From contig NZ_FOLV01000006.1 of NCBI RefSeq assembly GCF_900112415.1, forward strand, positions 1 through 64,000: a stretch of DNA of 64,000 bases, read 5' to 3'. A model generated the notes under the pieces. That model did not search any database. It was not told where the DNA came from and worked only from the letters and a program-made list of their open reading frames with translations. The DNA is from Bacillus sp. 491mf (lineage in GTDB: Bacteria; Bacillota; Bacilli; Bacillales; Bacillaceae_G). Positions within the stretch are counted from its first letter, which is position 1, and each line of letters opens with the position of its first letter. Of the stretch, positions 34,267-42,529 are shown in pieces. Both the position numbers and the translations under genes were made by a program.

Positions 34267-36206
34267 GCTCTTCCATTTTAATAATTGGAGAAGGACTATT
34301 GGCAAAACGTGTATATAAAGAATTAGCTGAACAGTATGAAATCAATCAACAAACAGATTTTGATCGGAAAATTCCAGAAACAACCGATTTAGTTCTTGTG
34401 TTACATGATAATTGGAATCCTTCATTTCATACAGAGGCAGAAAGTGTACTTCAATCAACGAATATTCCTTGGCTGCGAGCCTTCGTTTCATTTGGAAAAG
34501 GAATAATCGGTCCGCTCGTTCGCCCTGGCACATCGGGCTGTTCTCAATGTGCAGATATACGCCGTACTTTTGCAGGGAAAGATTCGAAAGAGATGTGGCG
34601 AATATTACAAAACCTAACAACAAATAAGGAAAGCCCCCGAGACATATGGGCATCAAATAATGGAATATTACAGATGACACATCTTCTGTTAAATGAGGTG
34701 CAGTGCATTTTACAGGATGATTATGCACGATTAGAAGGTCACGTATGTTTCGTGAATTTACAAACTTTGAAAAGCTCCTATCATTTTTTTCTTCCTCATG
34801 CCTTATGCCTAAATTGTAGCCAATTGCCTAATGATTCATCACATTCAGCTAATATTACATTGCAATCAAGCCCGAAGATTAATATAAATAATTATCGTTG
34901 TCGTTCAATCTCTGAACTAAGTAAAGTATTGGCCAATGATTATCTAGATTATGAGACTGGTTTTTTAAATGATAAAATGTATAACCTTACACCTCCATTT
35001 GCCGAGGTAAGTGTAAATCTTCCGCTTCTTTTTGGAGACGAAGGAACAGCTGGTCGTACCCATTCATATGCAACTAGTGAATTAACTGCCATTTTAGAAG
35101 GATTAGAACGATATTGCGGGCTAGAACCGCGTGGGAAACGTACTGTCATCAAGGACACATTTCGTAATATAGCTCATCAAGCACTTAATCCTCTTGAAGT
35201 GGGTGTACATGCAAACGAACAATATATACAACCTAATTTTCCGTTTAAACCGTTTCATCCAGATCGTCCAATGAATTGGGTATGGGGTTATTCTTTTTTG
35301 CAAGAACGTCCCATTTTAGTTCCAGAACTACTTGCTTATTATAGTTTAGGTGGTAAAGATGGTTTTGTTTATGAGACTTCTAATGGTTGCGCATTAGGTG
35401 GCAGTTTAGAAGAAGCCGTTTTTTATGGCATTTTAGAAGTCATTGAGCGCGATTCATTTTTGCTAACTTGGTATGCTGAGCTTCCTCTTCCGCGTCTTGA
35501 TCTTTCTTCTGTCGATGATCAAGAGTTGCAGTTGATGGCAGAACGTGTGCGTGCAGTAGGGGGATATGATATACATTTGTTTAACTCGACAATGGAGCAA
35601 GGAATTCCAAGCATTTGGGCACTGGCAAAAAACAGAAAGAGGGAGGGATTAAATATTATCTGTGCAGCTGGGGCACATTTAGATCCAGTGCGAGCGGCGA
35701 AAAGTGCAATATATGAATTAGCTGGCATGATGTTAACGCTTGATAAAGAATTTGAGGAGAATCGCAAGAAATATGTACAAATGTTCCATAATCCTTCCCT
35801 TGTGAAGCAAATGCCTGACCATCCGATGGTATGTGGTTTACCAGAATCAGAAGAACGGTTTCAGTTTTTACTAGATAAAAATCGCCCGGTACAAACATTT
35901 ACTGAGGCATTCAAGCAGAAAACAAGACATGAGGATTTAACAGATGATTTAAAAGAAATACTTCAGATGTTACACCAGTTGAACTTTGATGTGATTGTAG
36001 TAGATCAGACTGCACCAGAAATAAAGCGAAATGGATTACATTGTGTGAAAGTAATCATTCCAGGAATGTTGCCAATGACATTTGGGCACCATCTTACGCG
36101 CTTAACTGGTTTAGATAGGGTATTACACGTGCCAATGAAACTTGGATATGCGCAGCAATCGCTAACGCATGAACAACTCAATCCACATCCACATCCGTTC
36201 GCGTAA
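34263..36206 (+). CDS. YcaO-domain azoline synthase with N-terminal ThiF-like region
   Basis: 647 residues, TTG start. Residues 1-215 are ocin-ThiF-like: IIGEGLLAKRVYKEL, then GTSGCSQC (about 91) and HALCLNCSQL (about 178), two CxxC pairs likely to hold zinc. From about 260 comes the YcaO domain with ATP/Mg-binding glutamates in ELTAILEGLERYCG and EEAVFYGILEVIERD, and GHHLTRLTGLDR near the end. The chain finishes NPHPHPFA, matching the PxPxP tail of YcaO cyclodehydratases. It activates the amide oxygen with ATP to convert cysteines to thiazolines. Translationally coupled to the preceding gene. Confidence 0.9.
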   Translation: MSSSILIIGEGLLAKRVYKELAEQYEINQQTDFDRKIPETTDLVLVLHDNWNPSFHTEAESVLQSTNIPWLRAFVSFGKGIIGPLVRPGTSGCSQCADIRRTFAGKDSKEMWRILQNLTTNKESPRDIWASNNGILQMTHLLLNEVQCILQDDYARLEGHVCFVNLQTLKSSYHFFLPHALCLNCSQLPNDSSHSANITLQSSPKININNYRCRSISELSKVLANDYLDYETGFLNDKMYNLTPPFAEVSVNLPLLFGDEGTAGRTHSYATSELTAILEGLERYCGLEPRGKRTVIKDTFRNIAHQALNPLEVGVHANEQYIQPNFPFKPFHPDRPMNWVWGYSFLQERPILVPELLAYYSLGGKDGFVYETSNGCALGGSLEEAVFYGILEVIERDSFLLTWYAELPLPRLDLSSVDDQELQLMAERVRAVGGYDIHLFNSTMEQGIPSIWALAKNRKREGLNIICAAGAHLDPVRAAKSAIYELAGMMLTLDKEFEENRKKYVQMFHNPSLVKQMPDHPMVCGLPESEERFQFLLDKNRPVQTFTEAFKQKTRHEDLTDDLKEILQMLHQLNFDVIVVDQTAPEIKRNGLHCVKVIIPGMLPMTFGHHLTRLTGLDRVLHVPMKLGYAQQSLTHEQLNPHPHPFA

Positions 36207-36228
36207 GTGATGATTAGGAGGGAGAAGG

Positions 36229-37800
36229 GTGAGTTTAGAGACATTTTTGAACAATTTGCATTTTAATACTGATGAAGCAACCTCTTCAACTTGGGAGGTA
36301 GATTGGGAAGACGGGCCACTTCCATATAAACTTTATCAGAACCTACCGGGAATTCCGTTATCTTCAGAAGTAACATTAACACTTGAAAATCTCGAAATTT
36401 CAACAGAACCAAGCCTTCGTGAAATTGGTCATTTTCTCTGGTACGTATTTGGGATTACTCAATTTTATCAGTCAACCGGACCAACACCAGAAGTAAATGT
36501 TATGCAGTCGTATCGGAGATTTGTTCCGTCGGGCGGAGCTTTATATCCAAATGAATTATATATATATTTAAAGATGGAAAATGTCCCTGTTGGTATTTAT
36601 CACTATGATGTAGCGCACCACCGCTTAGTGTTATTAAGAGAAGGGAACTTTGATTCATATGTAGACCGGACTCTTGGTAATAGTTGTGACACATCCGCTT
36701 GTTTCGGTGTTGTTTTTGTATCGACAATGTTTTGGAAAAATTTCTTTAAGTACCATAACTTTTCTTATCGTTTGCAAGGATTGGATGCAGGCGTGTTAAT
36801 CGGACAATTGTTTGAAGTAGCAAAACAATTTCAGTTCAACTCAAGCGTGCATTTTCAATTTCTAGACCGGGCCATCAATCATTTACTCGGCTTATCGGAA
36901 CAAGAGGAGAGTGTATATGCAGTTATCCCTCTATCGATAAATTCTGAACACCAAAAGTTCAATCATGAAAATGATGATACGAATATAGAAGTCTCCGCCA
37001 CTCAATTATGTGAAGAATTACCAACTATTCATCATAATCACTATGTCCGATCACGAAAGATTGCAGAGTATCCGATGTTGATTCAAATGAATGAAGCATC
37101 TATGCTTGAATCAACACAATCATTTCAAACAATCAAGAGTGAAATAAATAGAATGCATGGTGGGCAAGCGTTAGTTCTTCCTCGTATAAAGCGAATGTCG
37201 TATGACTTAACAGCAGCGTGCCAAAATCGATTTTCACCGGAAATGGATTTTACTTTTAAGAAAATGAGTCAAGAACAATTGAATACGTTATTGCATGAAG
37301 CGACTGATTCTTTTGCCTATCAAAATGATTTAGATTCAAATTATGAAGAAATCGCATCCCGTGTTTCCATATACGTATGTTTATTTGGTGTTGAAGGTAT
37401 CCCAAACGGCGCTTATCATTATGACAGTAATACTCATACATTACGACAAGTACATCTTGGAGATCATAGATTCTTACTACAAAGCGGGATGACACTTCAC
37501 AATGTGAATCTTTTTCAAGTGCCGCTATGTCTACATGTAGTGGGGGATAAAAATCATCTTAAAACTGAACTAGGATATAGAGGATACCGTATTCAACAGA
37601 TGGAAGCAGGAATCCTTGTACAAAAATTATTGTTAGTAGCTTCTAGCCTTGGTCTAGGGGGACACCCGCTTCTTGGGTTCGATGTAAATTTGTGTGACGA
37701 ACTTTATAGGTTGGATGCAGAAGAAGAAACGAGTCTTATCCAAATTCCGATTGGTTTCCATCGTCAGCGTCCTTGGTTGAGAGGGAATTTGCGTAGTTAA
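36229..37800 (+). CDS. SagB-type FMN dehydrogenase, two nitroreductase-like domains
   Basis: 523 residues, GTG start after GGAGGGAGAAG. Two SagB/ThcOx-like halves are visible: about 60-225 (SYRRFVPSGGALYPNELYIY, then PVGIYHYDVAHHRL, GLDAGVLIGQLFEVAKQF) and about 320-515 (CQNRFSPEMDFTFKKM, IPNGAYHYDSNTHTL, MEAGILVQKLLLVASSLGLGG). The first half keeps the PSGGALYP FMN loop; the second shows the R-F-S motif. It oxidises thiazolines to thiazoles with FMN. Last gene of the maturation operon; a terminator follows at 37831. Confidence 0.9.
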   Translation: MSLETFLNNLHFNTDEATSSTWEVDWEDGPLPYKLYQNLPGIPLSSEVTLTLENLEISTEPSLREIGHFLWYVFGITQFYQSTGPTPEVNVMQSYRRFVPSGGALYPNELYIYLKMENVPVGIYHYDVAHHRLVLLREGNFDSYVDRTLGNSCDTSACFGVVFVSTMFWKNFFKYHNFSYRLQGLDAGVLIGQLFEVAKQFQFNSSVHFQFLDRAINHLLGLSEQEESVYAVIPLSINSEHQKFNHENDDTNIEVSATQLCEELPTIHHNHYVRSRKIAEYPMLIQMNEASMLESTQSFQTIKSEINRMHGGQALVLPRIKRMSYDLTAACQNRFSPEMDFTFKKMSQEQLNTLLHEATDSFAYQNDLDSNYEEIASRVSIYVCLFGVEGIPNGAYHYDSNTHTLRQVHLGDHRFLLQSGMTLHNVNLFQVPLCLHVVGDKNHLKTELGYRGYRIQQMEAGILVQKLLLVASSLGLGGHPLLGFDVNLCDELYRLDAEEETSLIQIPIGFHRQRPWLRGNLRS

Positions 37801-37830
37801 AAACCATGTAATTTATAAGGAATATGAGAC

Positions 37831-37862
37831 AGCTTGGATTCGCATGAATTCAAGTTTTTTTT
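37831..37862 (+). terminator. Terminator of bacteriocin maturation operon
   Basis: CTTGGATTC and GAATTCAAG arms with eight Ts. Confidence 0.8.
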
Positions 37863-38025
37863 ATGTAATTTGATTGAAAATGTTTTGTTGTCAAAGATCA
37901 AAGTAATTTCATTTACCGTATTTTTACATTTAATGATATTAATTCATGTTTCATGGCTCCAATAGAGTAAAAAGAATAATATAGGGCATGACTACATTTA
38001 AAAAGATGTGAAGGAGATAACGAAA

Positions 38026-38169
38026 ATGAACAAACATCCTAATGAAAATAAAAAACAAAACATAAAAAAATTAAATACAGAAGAAAATGCTATTTATAGT
38101 GATCCAAAAGATTCAAGTAATATGCAACCACTACCACAACCAAAAGATTATGATGAAATAGAGTATTAA
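38026..38169 (+). CDS. Small hydrophilic protein, 47 residues
   Basis: Good AAGGAGATAACG ribosome site and its own terminator. The product is highly polar (MNKHPNENKKQNIKK, then QPLPQPKDYDEIEY) with no hydrophobic core or cysteine, like many small spore-associated or disordered Bacillus proteins. It resembles in style the 41-residue protein at 39792. Not an obvious immunity protein for the bacteriocin upstream. Confidence 0.55.
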   Translation: MNKHPNENKKQNIKKLNTEENAIYSDPKDSSNMQPLPQPKDYDEIEY

Positions 38170-38177
38170 TACAGTAG

Positions 38178-38217
38178 AAAAAAGGGACAAAAACAATTTC
38201 GTTTTTGTTCCTTTTTT
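38178..38217 (+). terminator. Rho-independent terminator
   Basis: AAAAAAGGGACAAAAAC and GTTTTTGTTCCTTTTTT arms. Confidence 0.85.
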
Positions 38218-38264
38218 CGTTACTGAGTAGCTAGTGATTATTCACTATATACACTTTTCTCGTA

Positions 38265-38552
38265 CTATTTCCAATTAGGAGGCGGAAAAGAAAGAAAGGC
38301 TAATGAATCAATTAGTTCAATCGTGATGGTGTTATCATCAGTAATCGTAATTTCTACACATGCAACAAACGGTAACGAAATAATAATTACGTCATCATCA
38401 ATTATAACCCCTGATGGACATGTATCGAAGTCACTTATAGACAGCTCTATATTTGCACCTGGAGCAATTATAATTTCCAAACATATATTTATGCATCGTT
38501 CGAATACGTAAGCGATTGTACATCTCCCCTTTTTATATGTAGATAGGCACAT
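38265..38552 (-). CDS. Unknown beta-rich protein, start uncertain
   Basis: Up to 95 residues. The body is rich in Ile/Val/Asp with alternating patterns (SGVIIDDDVIIISLPF, ITITDDNTITIELIDS), suggesting beta strands, and ends FPPPNW. Four or five cysteines are present. The ATG at 38552 has no ribosome site; an AAGGGGAG inside the frame (about 38524) has no in-frame ATG after it, so the N-terminus may be damaged or the true start may be unusual. A spore-surface role is possible but unproven. Confidence 0.45.
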   Translation of the reverse strand: MCLSTYKKGRCTIAYVFERCINICLEIIIAPGANIELSISDFDTCPSGVIIDDDVIIISLPFVACVEITITDDNTITIELIDSLAFLSFPPPNWK

Positions 38553-38859
38553 AATGTAGCGTTTGTAAGAACAATATTGAATAGAAAACTACAAAATATG
38601 TTGGCTATCTTTTTTATTACATCTTTAAAGGTAGTTCTTATACCATTCTATTTACAGATATACCTTCTTGATTGGACAGGTTATCTATTTATAAAAAATA
38701 ACGTATGTAGTAATTATTTGGTTGAAGAAATTACCTAGCGTAAAAAAGTAATATATAGGCTCGTTCTCCTTGGTATACATTGAAATAACAATTTCTCCTA
38801 GATCGTTTGCTAATCTGGAGCTACTTAGTTAGCGGTAAAAAACATATTCATATAGGTAA
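38553..38859. other. 300-bp gap without a clear gene
   Basis: AT-rich, no open frame with a ribosome site and no hairpin of note. It separates the beta-rich protein from a protease pseudogene. Confidence 0.5.
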
Positions 38860-39026
38860 TTTATTGGAGGGGTAGGAAAAGGAGTAACAGTCGGTGTAAT
38901 CGGCAGAGGTGTCGATGCGAATCATCCTGATCTAATAAAAAACTATAGCTTAATTTTGTACCAGTTGACGTGGACGAAACTGAAAGAGGTAATTCTGCTG
39001 ATGTAAAGAATCAATGGGGAACTTGA
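38860..39026 (+). pseudogene. Subtilisin-like (S8) protease fragment
   Basis: GKGVTVGVIGRGVDANHPDL is the Asp-box region of a subtilase, but the catalytic aspartate position reads Gly (usual form VIDTGVDANHPDL). After ILYQ the reading must shift frame to continue VPVDVDETERGNSADVKNQWGT and then meets a stop. No start or remaining domains are present. It is a decayed remnant of a secreted protease gene. Confidence 0.65.
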
Positions 39027-39097
39027 CGCTTTATTTGGAGCTAGTGAGCTGAATTTTTATAATGCGTTATTATTGCTTCCAAAATTATGTTTATTGT

Positions 39098-39139
39098 AAG
39101 TCCGATATAACCTTAATACGGTTACAATCGGACTTTTTT
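39098..39139. terminator. Bidirectional terminator
   Basis: AAGTCCGAT...AACC and GGTT...ATCGGACTT arms, followed by TTTTT; serves the minus-strand pair that starts at 39636. Confidence 0.75.
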
Positions 39140-39154
39140 ACTTCAAATGAAACT

Positions 39155-39487
39155 TTATAAATTTGTATAACTCATCCATCCACTTTCAGATCGTTTAGCA
39201 TTATATTTACCGTAAGACAGAAGCTTCATCGTCGAACGAATAGCTGCGTGAAAAACTAACATCAACTTCCATTCCTCTTCCATTTCGCTTGGGTAGGCAG
39301 TTGATTCGTACACATAATAAGCTGCCATAATACAGGGAGCTACTTGTTCTGGTTCAAATTCATAAGCAATCGCATCATCTGCTATGAAATCAATAAGACA
39401 TCGATTTCCATTTAGCATTTCTTGTTGAAGGAGCTTTATTACCGATACCGGTAATAACTCTAATATTTTAGCCTTCAGAACAGTCAT
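39155..39487 (-). CDS. Unknown soluble protein, 110 residues
   Basis: Helical, acidic protein (LLPVSVIKLLQQEML, then EFEPEQVAPCIMAAYYVYE) with no signal peptide or known motif. Its ATG overlaps the stop of the 50-residue gene upstream (ATGA), so the two are translationally coupled. A terminator lies after the stop. Function unknown. Confidence 0.6.
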   Translation of the reverse strand: MTVLKAKILELLPVSVIKLLQQEMLNGNRCLIDFIADDAIAYEFEPEQVAPCIMAAYYVYESTAYPSEMEEEWKLMLVFHAAIRSTMKLLSYGKYNAKRSESGWMSYTNL

Positions 39488-39636
39488 TTTTTTGCTCTTT
39501 CAGCACGAAGAATTGCAGCATTCGTTGGTGTATTTGGTACATAGTTCCCATGACTGTCAATGGTATGTGCTTCCTTATCATATTGTCCGTTAGCATTACG
39601 TTTCTTTATTGTGAACGGGTTTTGATTGTTTCCCAT
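39484..39636 (-). CDS. Small polar protein, 50 residues
   Basis: ATG at 39636 follows a perfect GGAGGTGATAAAT site. The product (GNNQNPFTIKKRNANGQYD, then DSHGNYVPNTPTNAAILRAERAKK) is hydrophilic. An upstream in-frame ATG at 39672 has no ribosome site. First gene of a two-gene operon; function unknown. Confidence 0.6.
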   Translation of the reverse strand: MGNNQNPFTIKKRNANGQYDKEAHTIDSHGNYVPNTPTNAAILRAERAKK

Positions 39637-39791
39637 ATTTATCACCTCCAATGAATAGTATGTGCGAATCAAAAAGTATTCTTTCTAAAAGAGATCTCGC
39701 AAAAAATGGAATAGAAATAACAATTTCTCCTGTATGAAATGGTTCCTTTCGTAAAAAATAGGTACAAACCTTAACAAAAGGAGGATCATTT

Positions 39792-39917
39792 ATGACAAAT
39801 AGAAATGATAATCGAGAACGTAAAAACAAATATCCTAACAGTTTAAAAAACGATACAGAGTTTTCAAAAGATGTAAATATTAGAAGCGAAGTAACGAAAA
39901 AAGATCTTAAAAAATAA
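39792..39917 (+). CDS. Small charged protein, 41 residues
   Basis: GGAGGATCATTT ribosome site, ATG start, terminator 6 bases after the stop. The product is nearly all charged or polar (TNRNDNRERKNKYPNSL, then SEVTKKDLKK) and likely disordered. Small proteins of this type are often forespore products; that is inference. Confidence 0.55.
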   Translation: MTNRNDNRERKNKYPNSLKNDTEFSKDVNIRSEVTKKDLKK

Positions 39918-39922
39918 TGTAT

Positions 39923-39960
39923 GAAAAAAGCTTGGATTAAATTGACTCCAAGCTTTTTTC
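39923..39960 (+). terminator. Rho-independent terminator
   Basis: GAAAAAAGCTTGGA and TCCAAGCTTTTTTC arms. Confidence 0.85.
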
Positions 39961-40174
39961 AAATGATAGAAATCTAACCACATTTATCATGAAAATGAAT
40001 GAATTTCACTTACCGTATTTTGGTAAAAATAAAATAACACCAAGCCATTACATTAAAAATGATTTATAAAAACCTAAGTAAACAACATATGCATGAAAAA
40101 ATTATAGGATGGAACTCTATATCATAAAAGGTGCATAAATCCTAATTGGATATAAAATAGAGGGGGGATTCACC

Positions 40175-41011
40175 ATGAAATTAACACCAGAGCAAAGAAT
40201 TCAATTACATGGATTTAATAATCTTACAAAATCATTAAGTTTTAATATGTATGATATTTGCTACACAAAAACAAGAGAAGAACGAGAAGCTTATATAGAA
40301 TACATAGATGAACAATATAATGCAGAGAGATTAACAAATATTTTGAAAAATGTATCTGATATTATAGGAGCACACGTATTAAACGTTGCCAAACAAGATT
40401 ACGTCCCACAAGGAGCGAGCGTAACAATATTAGTTTCTGAAGGCCCGGTTGTAGAAGTTCCAACTGAATCATTTAACGAATCACCAGGTCCTCTTCCAGG
40501 TTCAGTCGTTATACAGTTAGATAAAAGCCATATAACAGTTCATACATATCCTGAATATCACCCAGATGAAGGAATCAGCACTTTTAGAGCAGATATTGAT
40601 GTGTCTACATGCGGAGAAATTTCTCCGCTTAAAGCACTCAATTATTTAATTCATTCATTCGATACAGATATAATGACGATTGATTACCGAGTTCGTGGCT
40701 TTACAAGAGATATAACGGGTAACAAATTATTTATTGACCACGAAATAAATTCCATCCAAAATTACATCCCAGAGAATGTAAAAAAATTGTATGACATGAT
40801 TGATGTTAATGTATATCAAGAACATATTTTTCACACAAAATGCAAACTAAAAGAATTTGACTTAAATAACTATTTGTTTGGATATACACAAGAAACATTG
40901 TCTGTTGACGAACAACAAGAAATTACAAAGAAATTAAAATTGGAAATGGACGAAATATTTTATGGGAAGAATATGAACAATGGCCCAATAGAAGAGAATT
41001 CAACTGAATAA
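40175..41011 (+). CDS. speD: S-adenosylmethionine decarboxylase, E. coli-type proenzyme
   Basis: 278 residues, the length of the Gram-negative type SpeD (about 264), not the about 125-residue Bacillus SpeH form. The self-cleavage site is in [12 protein letters not shown]: Ser118 would become the pyruvoyl group. Other family blocks are [11 protein letters not shown] at the start, [30 protein letters not shown] and [15 protein letters not shown]. It makes decarboxylated SAM for spermidine synthesis. AGAGGGGGG ribosome site; monocistronic with its own terminator. Confidence 0.92.
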   Translation: MKLTPEQRIQLHGFNNLTKSLSFNMYDICYTKTREEREAYIEYIDEQYNAERLTNILKNVSDIIGAHVLNVAKQDYVPQGASVTILVSEGPVVEVPTESFNESPGPLPGSVVIQLDKSHITVHTYPEYHPDEGISTFRADIDVSTCGEISPLKALNYLIHSFDTDIMTIDYRVRGFTRDITGNKLFIDHEINSIQNYIPENVKKLYDMIDVNVYQEHIFHTKCKLKEFDLNNYLFGYTQETLSVDEQQEITKKLKLEMDEIFYGKNMNNGPIEENSTE

Positions 41012-41030
41012 TACATCCAAAGTATCGCTG

Positions 41031-41062
41031 AAAAAGCAGGAAAACCTTCTCCTGCTTTTTTA
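41031..41062 (+). terminator. Terminator after speD
   Basis: AAAAAGCAGG and CCTGCTTTTTT arms. Confidence 0.85.
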
Positions 41063-41185
41063 TTTTTTTAATGTGAAAATCATTCAGTATATAAGATCCG
41101 AACTCATAGTACTGAAGAAAGGTGTTTTTCATTTTTTGTCGAATTTGAAATTTGGTATAGATTCAATAAAGAAAGGAATAAAAAA

Positions 41186-42187
41186 ATGAAAAAATACGAG
41201 CAAATAATTTCATGGGTAGAAAATATAAAAGAACGAAACCATAGCTCCGCAGCAGCACTTTATATTATGAAAGATAATAAAGTTGTATTAGAGCATTATA
41301 GCGGAACTCATTCTAATACCAAAAATAGTTTTCCTATTACAGCAACTTCACAGTTTAACGTTGCTTCTGCAAGAAAAAGTTATTTAGGACTTGCGATCGC
41401 CTATGCGCTTTATGAAGGGAAAATAAAAAGTTTAGACGATTATGCTGTAGATTACTTTAAAGAGTATGACAAAACTTTACTTGGTAAAACAAGCATCAGG
41501 CACTTAGTAACTCATTCGCACGGTCTTAATGTGAGTGACAGAAAAATCATGTACCGAGAATTTGAATCTGGAGAAGGATGGGCTTACAGAGGTATCAATG
41601 TCGAAATGATGACGCAGCTAATTTATAAGCTATATAATAAAAGTTTTCCAGAATTACTGAAAGAACGAGTCTTTATACCCGCAGGTTTTACAGAAACGGC
41701 TTGGCAAATAACAGATCATGACAACTTAGTAAAAGTAGTCATAAATCCCGAAGAAGAAGCTGGAAGTAAGTTAGGTAAATCAGATGACGGGACAGAATCG
41801 AATCTTTTTGTCTCTGCTAGAGAATTTGCTTATTGGGGAGATCTTCATCTAAATAAGGGCTATTTGAATGGAAAACAAATTGTACCAGAAGAAGTTATTG
41901 AAATTGCAACACAATTGCATTCTCCTCATTTTAAAAATACAAATTTACCACAAAATGGATTATTTTGGTTTGTTCAAAATACACCAGCACTCCAAAATGA
42001 AATAGGTGAAAGAGTTCCAAAAGGATCTTATCAAATATTAGGCGTGACAGGGCCAACAATTTTGGTTATTCCTAAATATAATGTCGTTGTCGCAAAGATG
42101 TATAACAAGAGGTATAACTATGGAGGAACCAATTATCTTCAATATTTAAGAGACTTTAGCAATTTAGTGGCTGATACATTTGCTTAA
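41186..42187 (+). CDS. Serine hydrolase, beta-lactamase/DD-peptidase fold
   Basis: 333 residues with SxxK in NVASARKSYLG (about 57-60), a HLVTHSHGLN block (about 110), a Tyr-x-x-x-Asn region WAYRGIN (about 132) and the C-terminal LGVTGPTILV box. No signal peptide. PF00144-type esterase/peptidase, only distantly like the other serine hydrolase in this window (2558-3466). GAAAGGAA ribosome site. Natural substrate unknown. Confidence 0.8.
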   Translation: MKKYEQIISWVENIKERNHSSAAALYIMKDNKVVLEHYSGTHSNTKNSFPITATSQFNVASARKSYLGLAIAYALYEGKIKSLDDYAVDYFKEYDKTLLGKTSIRHLVTHSHGLNVSDRKIMYREFESGEGWAYRGINVEMMTQLIYKLYNKSFPELLKERVFIPAGFTETAWQITDHDNLVKVVINPEEEAGSKLGKSDDGTESNLFVSAREFAYWGDLHLNKGYLNGKQIVPEEVIEIATQLHSPHFKNTNLPQNGLFWFVQNTPALQNEIGERVPKGSYQILGVTGPTILVIPKYNVVVAKMYNKRYNYGGTNYLQYLRDFSNLVADTFA

Positions 42188-42362
42188 TCAGCAGCCTATC
42201 ATTTAAAGGAATACGCATAATTAAGTGGGGACCTGAAAAAACGCTGGTTGATTTGCAACCATTTATCTGAAGTCTTAAAAAATCAGATTGTTTCATACGG
42301 TATGTACATAAAGTATTGAAGATACAGTTTTACCACCAAAAAATAAAATATATTGAAACAAT

Positions 42363-42393
42363 AAAAAGACACTTCATCGATAAGTGTTTTTTT
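42363..42393 (+). terminator. Terminator in the 42188-42529 gap
   Basis: AAAAAGACACTT and AAGTGTTTTTTT arms. The rest of this 340-bp gap has no gene that I can support. Confidence 0.7.
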
Positions 42394-42529
42394 ATTGTTT
42401 CAAATGATAGCTTTGATGGTAATACTCTGCATTTATTTTCATTTCAATATTCGCATCTCACAAAGCATTGTGGACATAATAAGCATTGTAAGACAATTAT
42501 TGAAATAGGAAAAGAAAGGGAAGGGCGTA

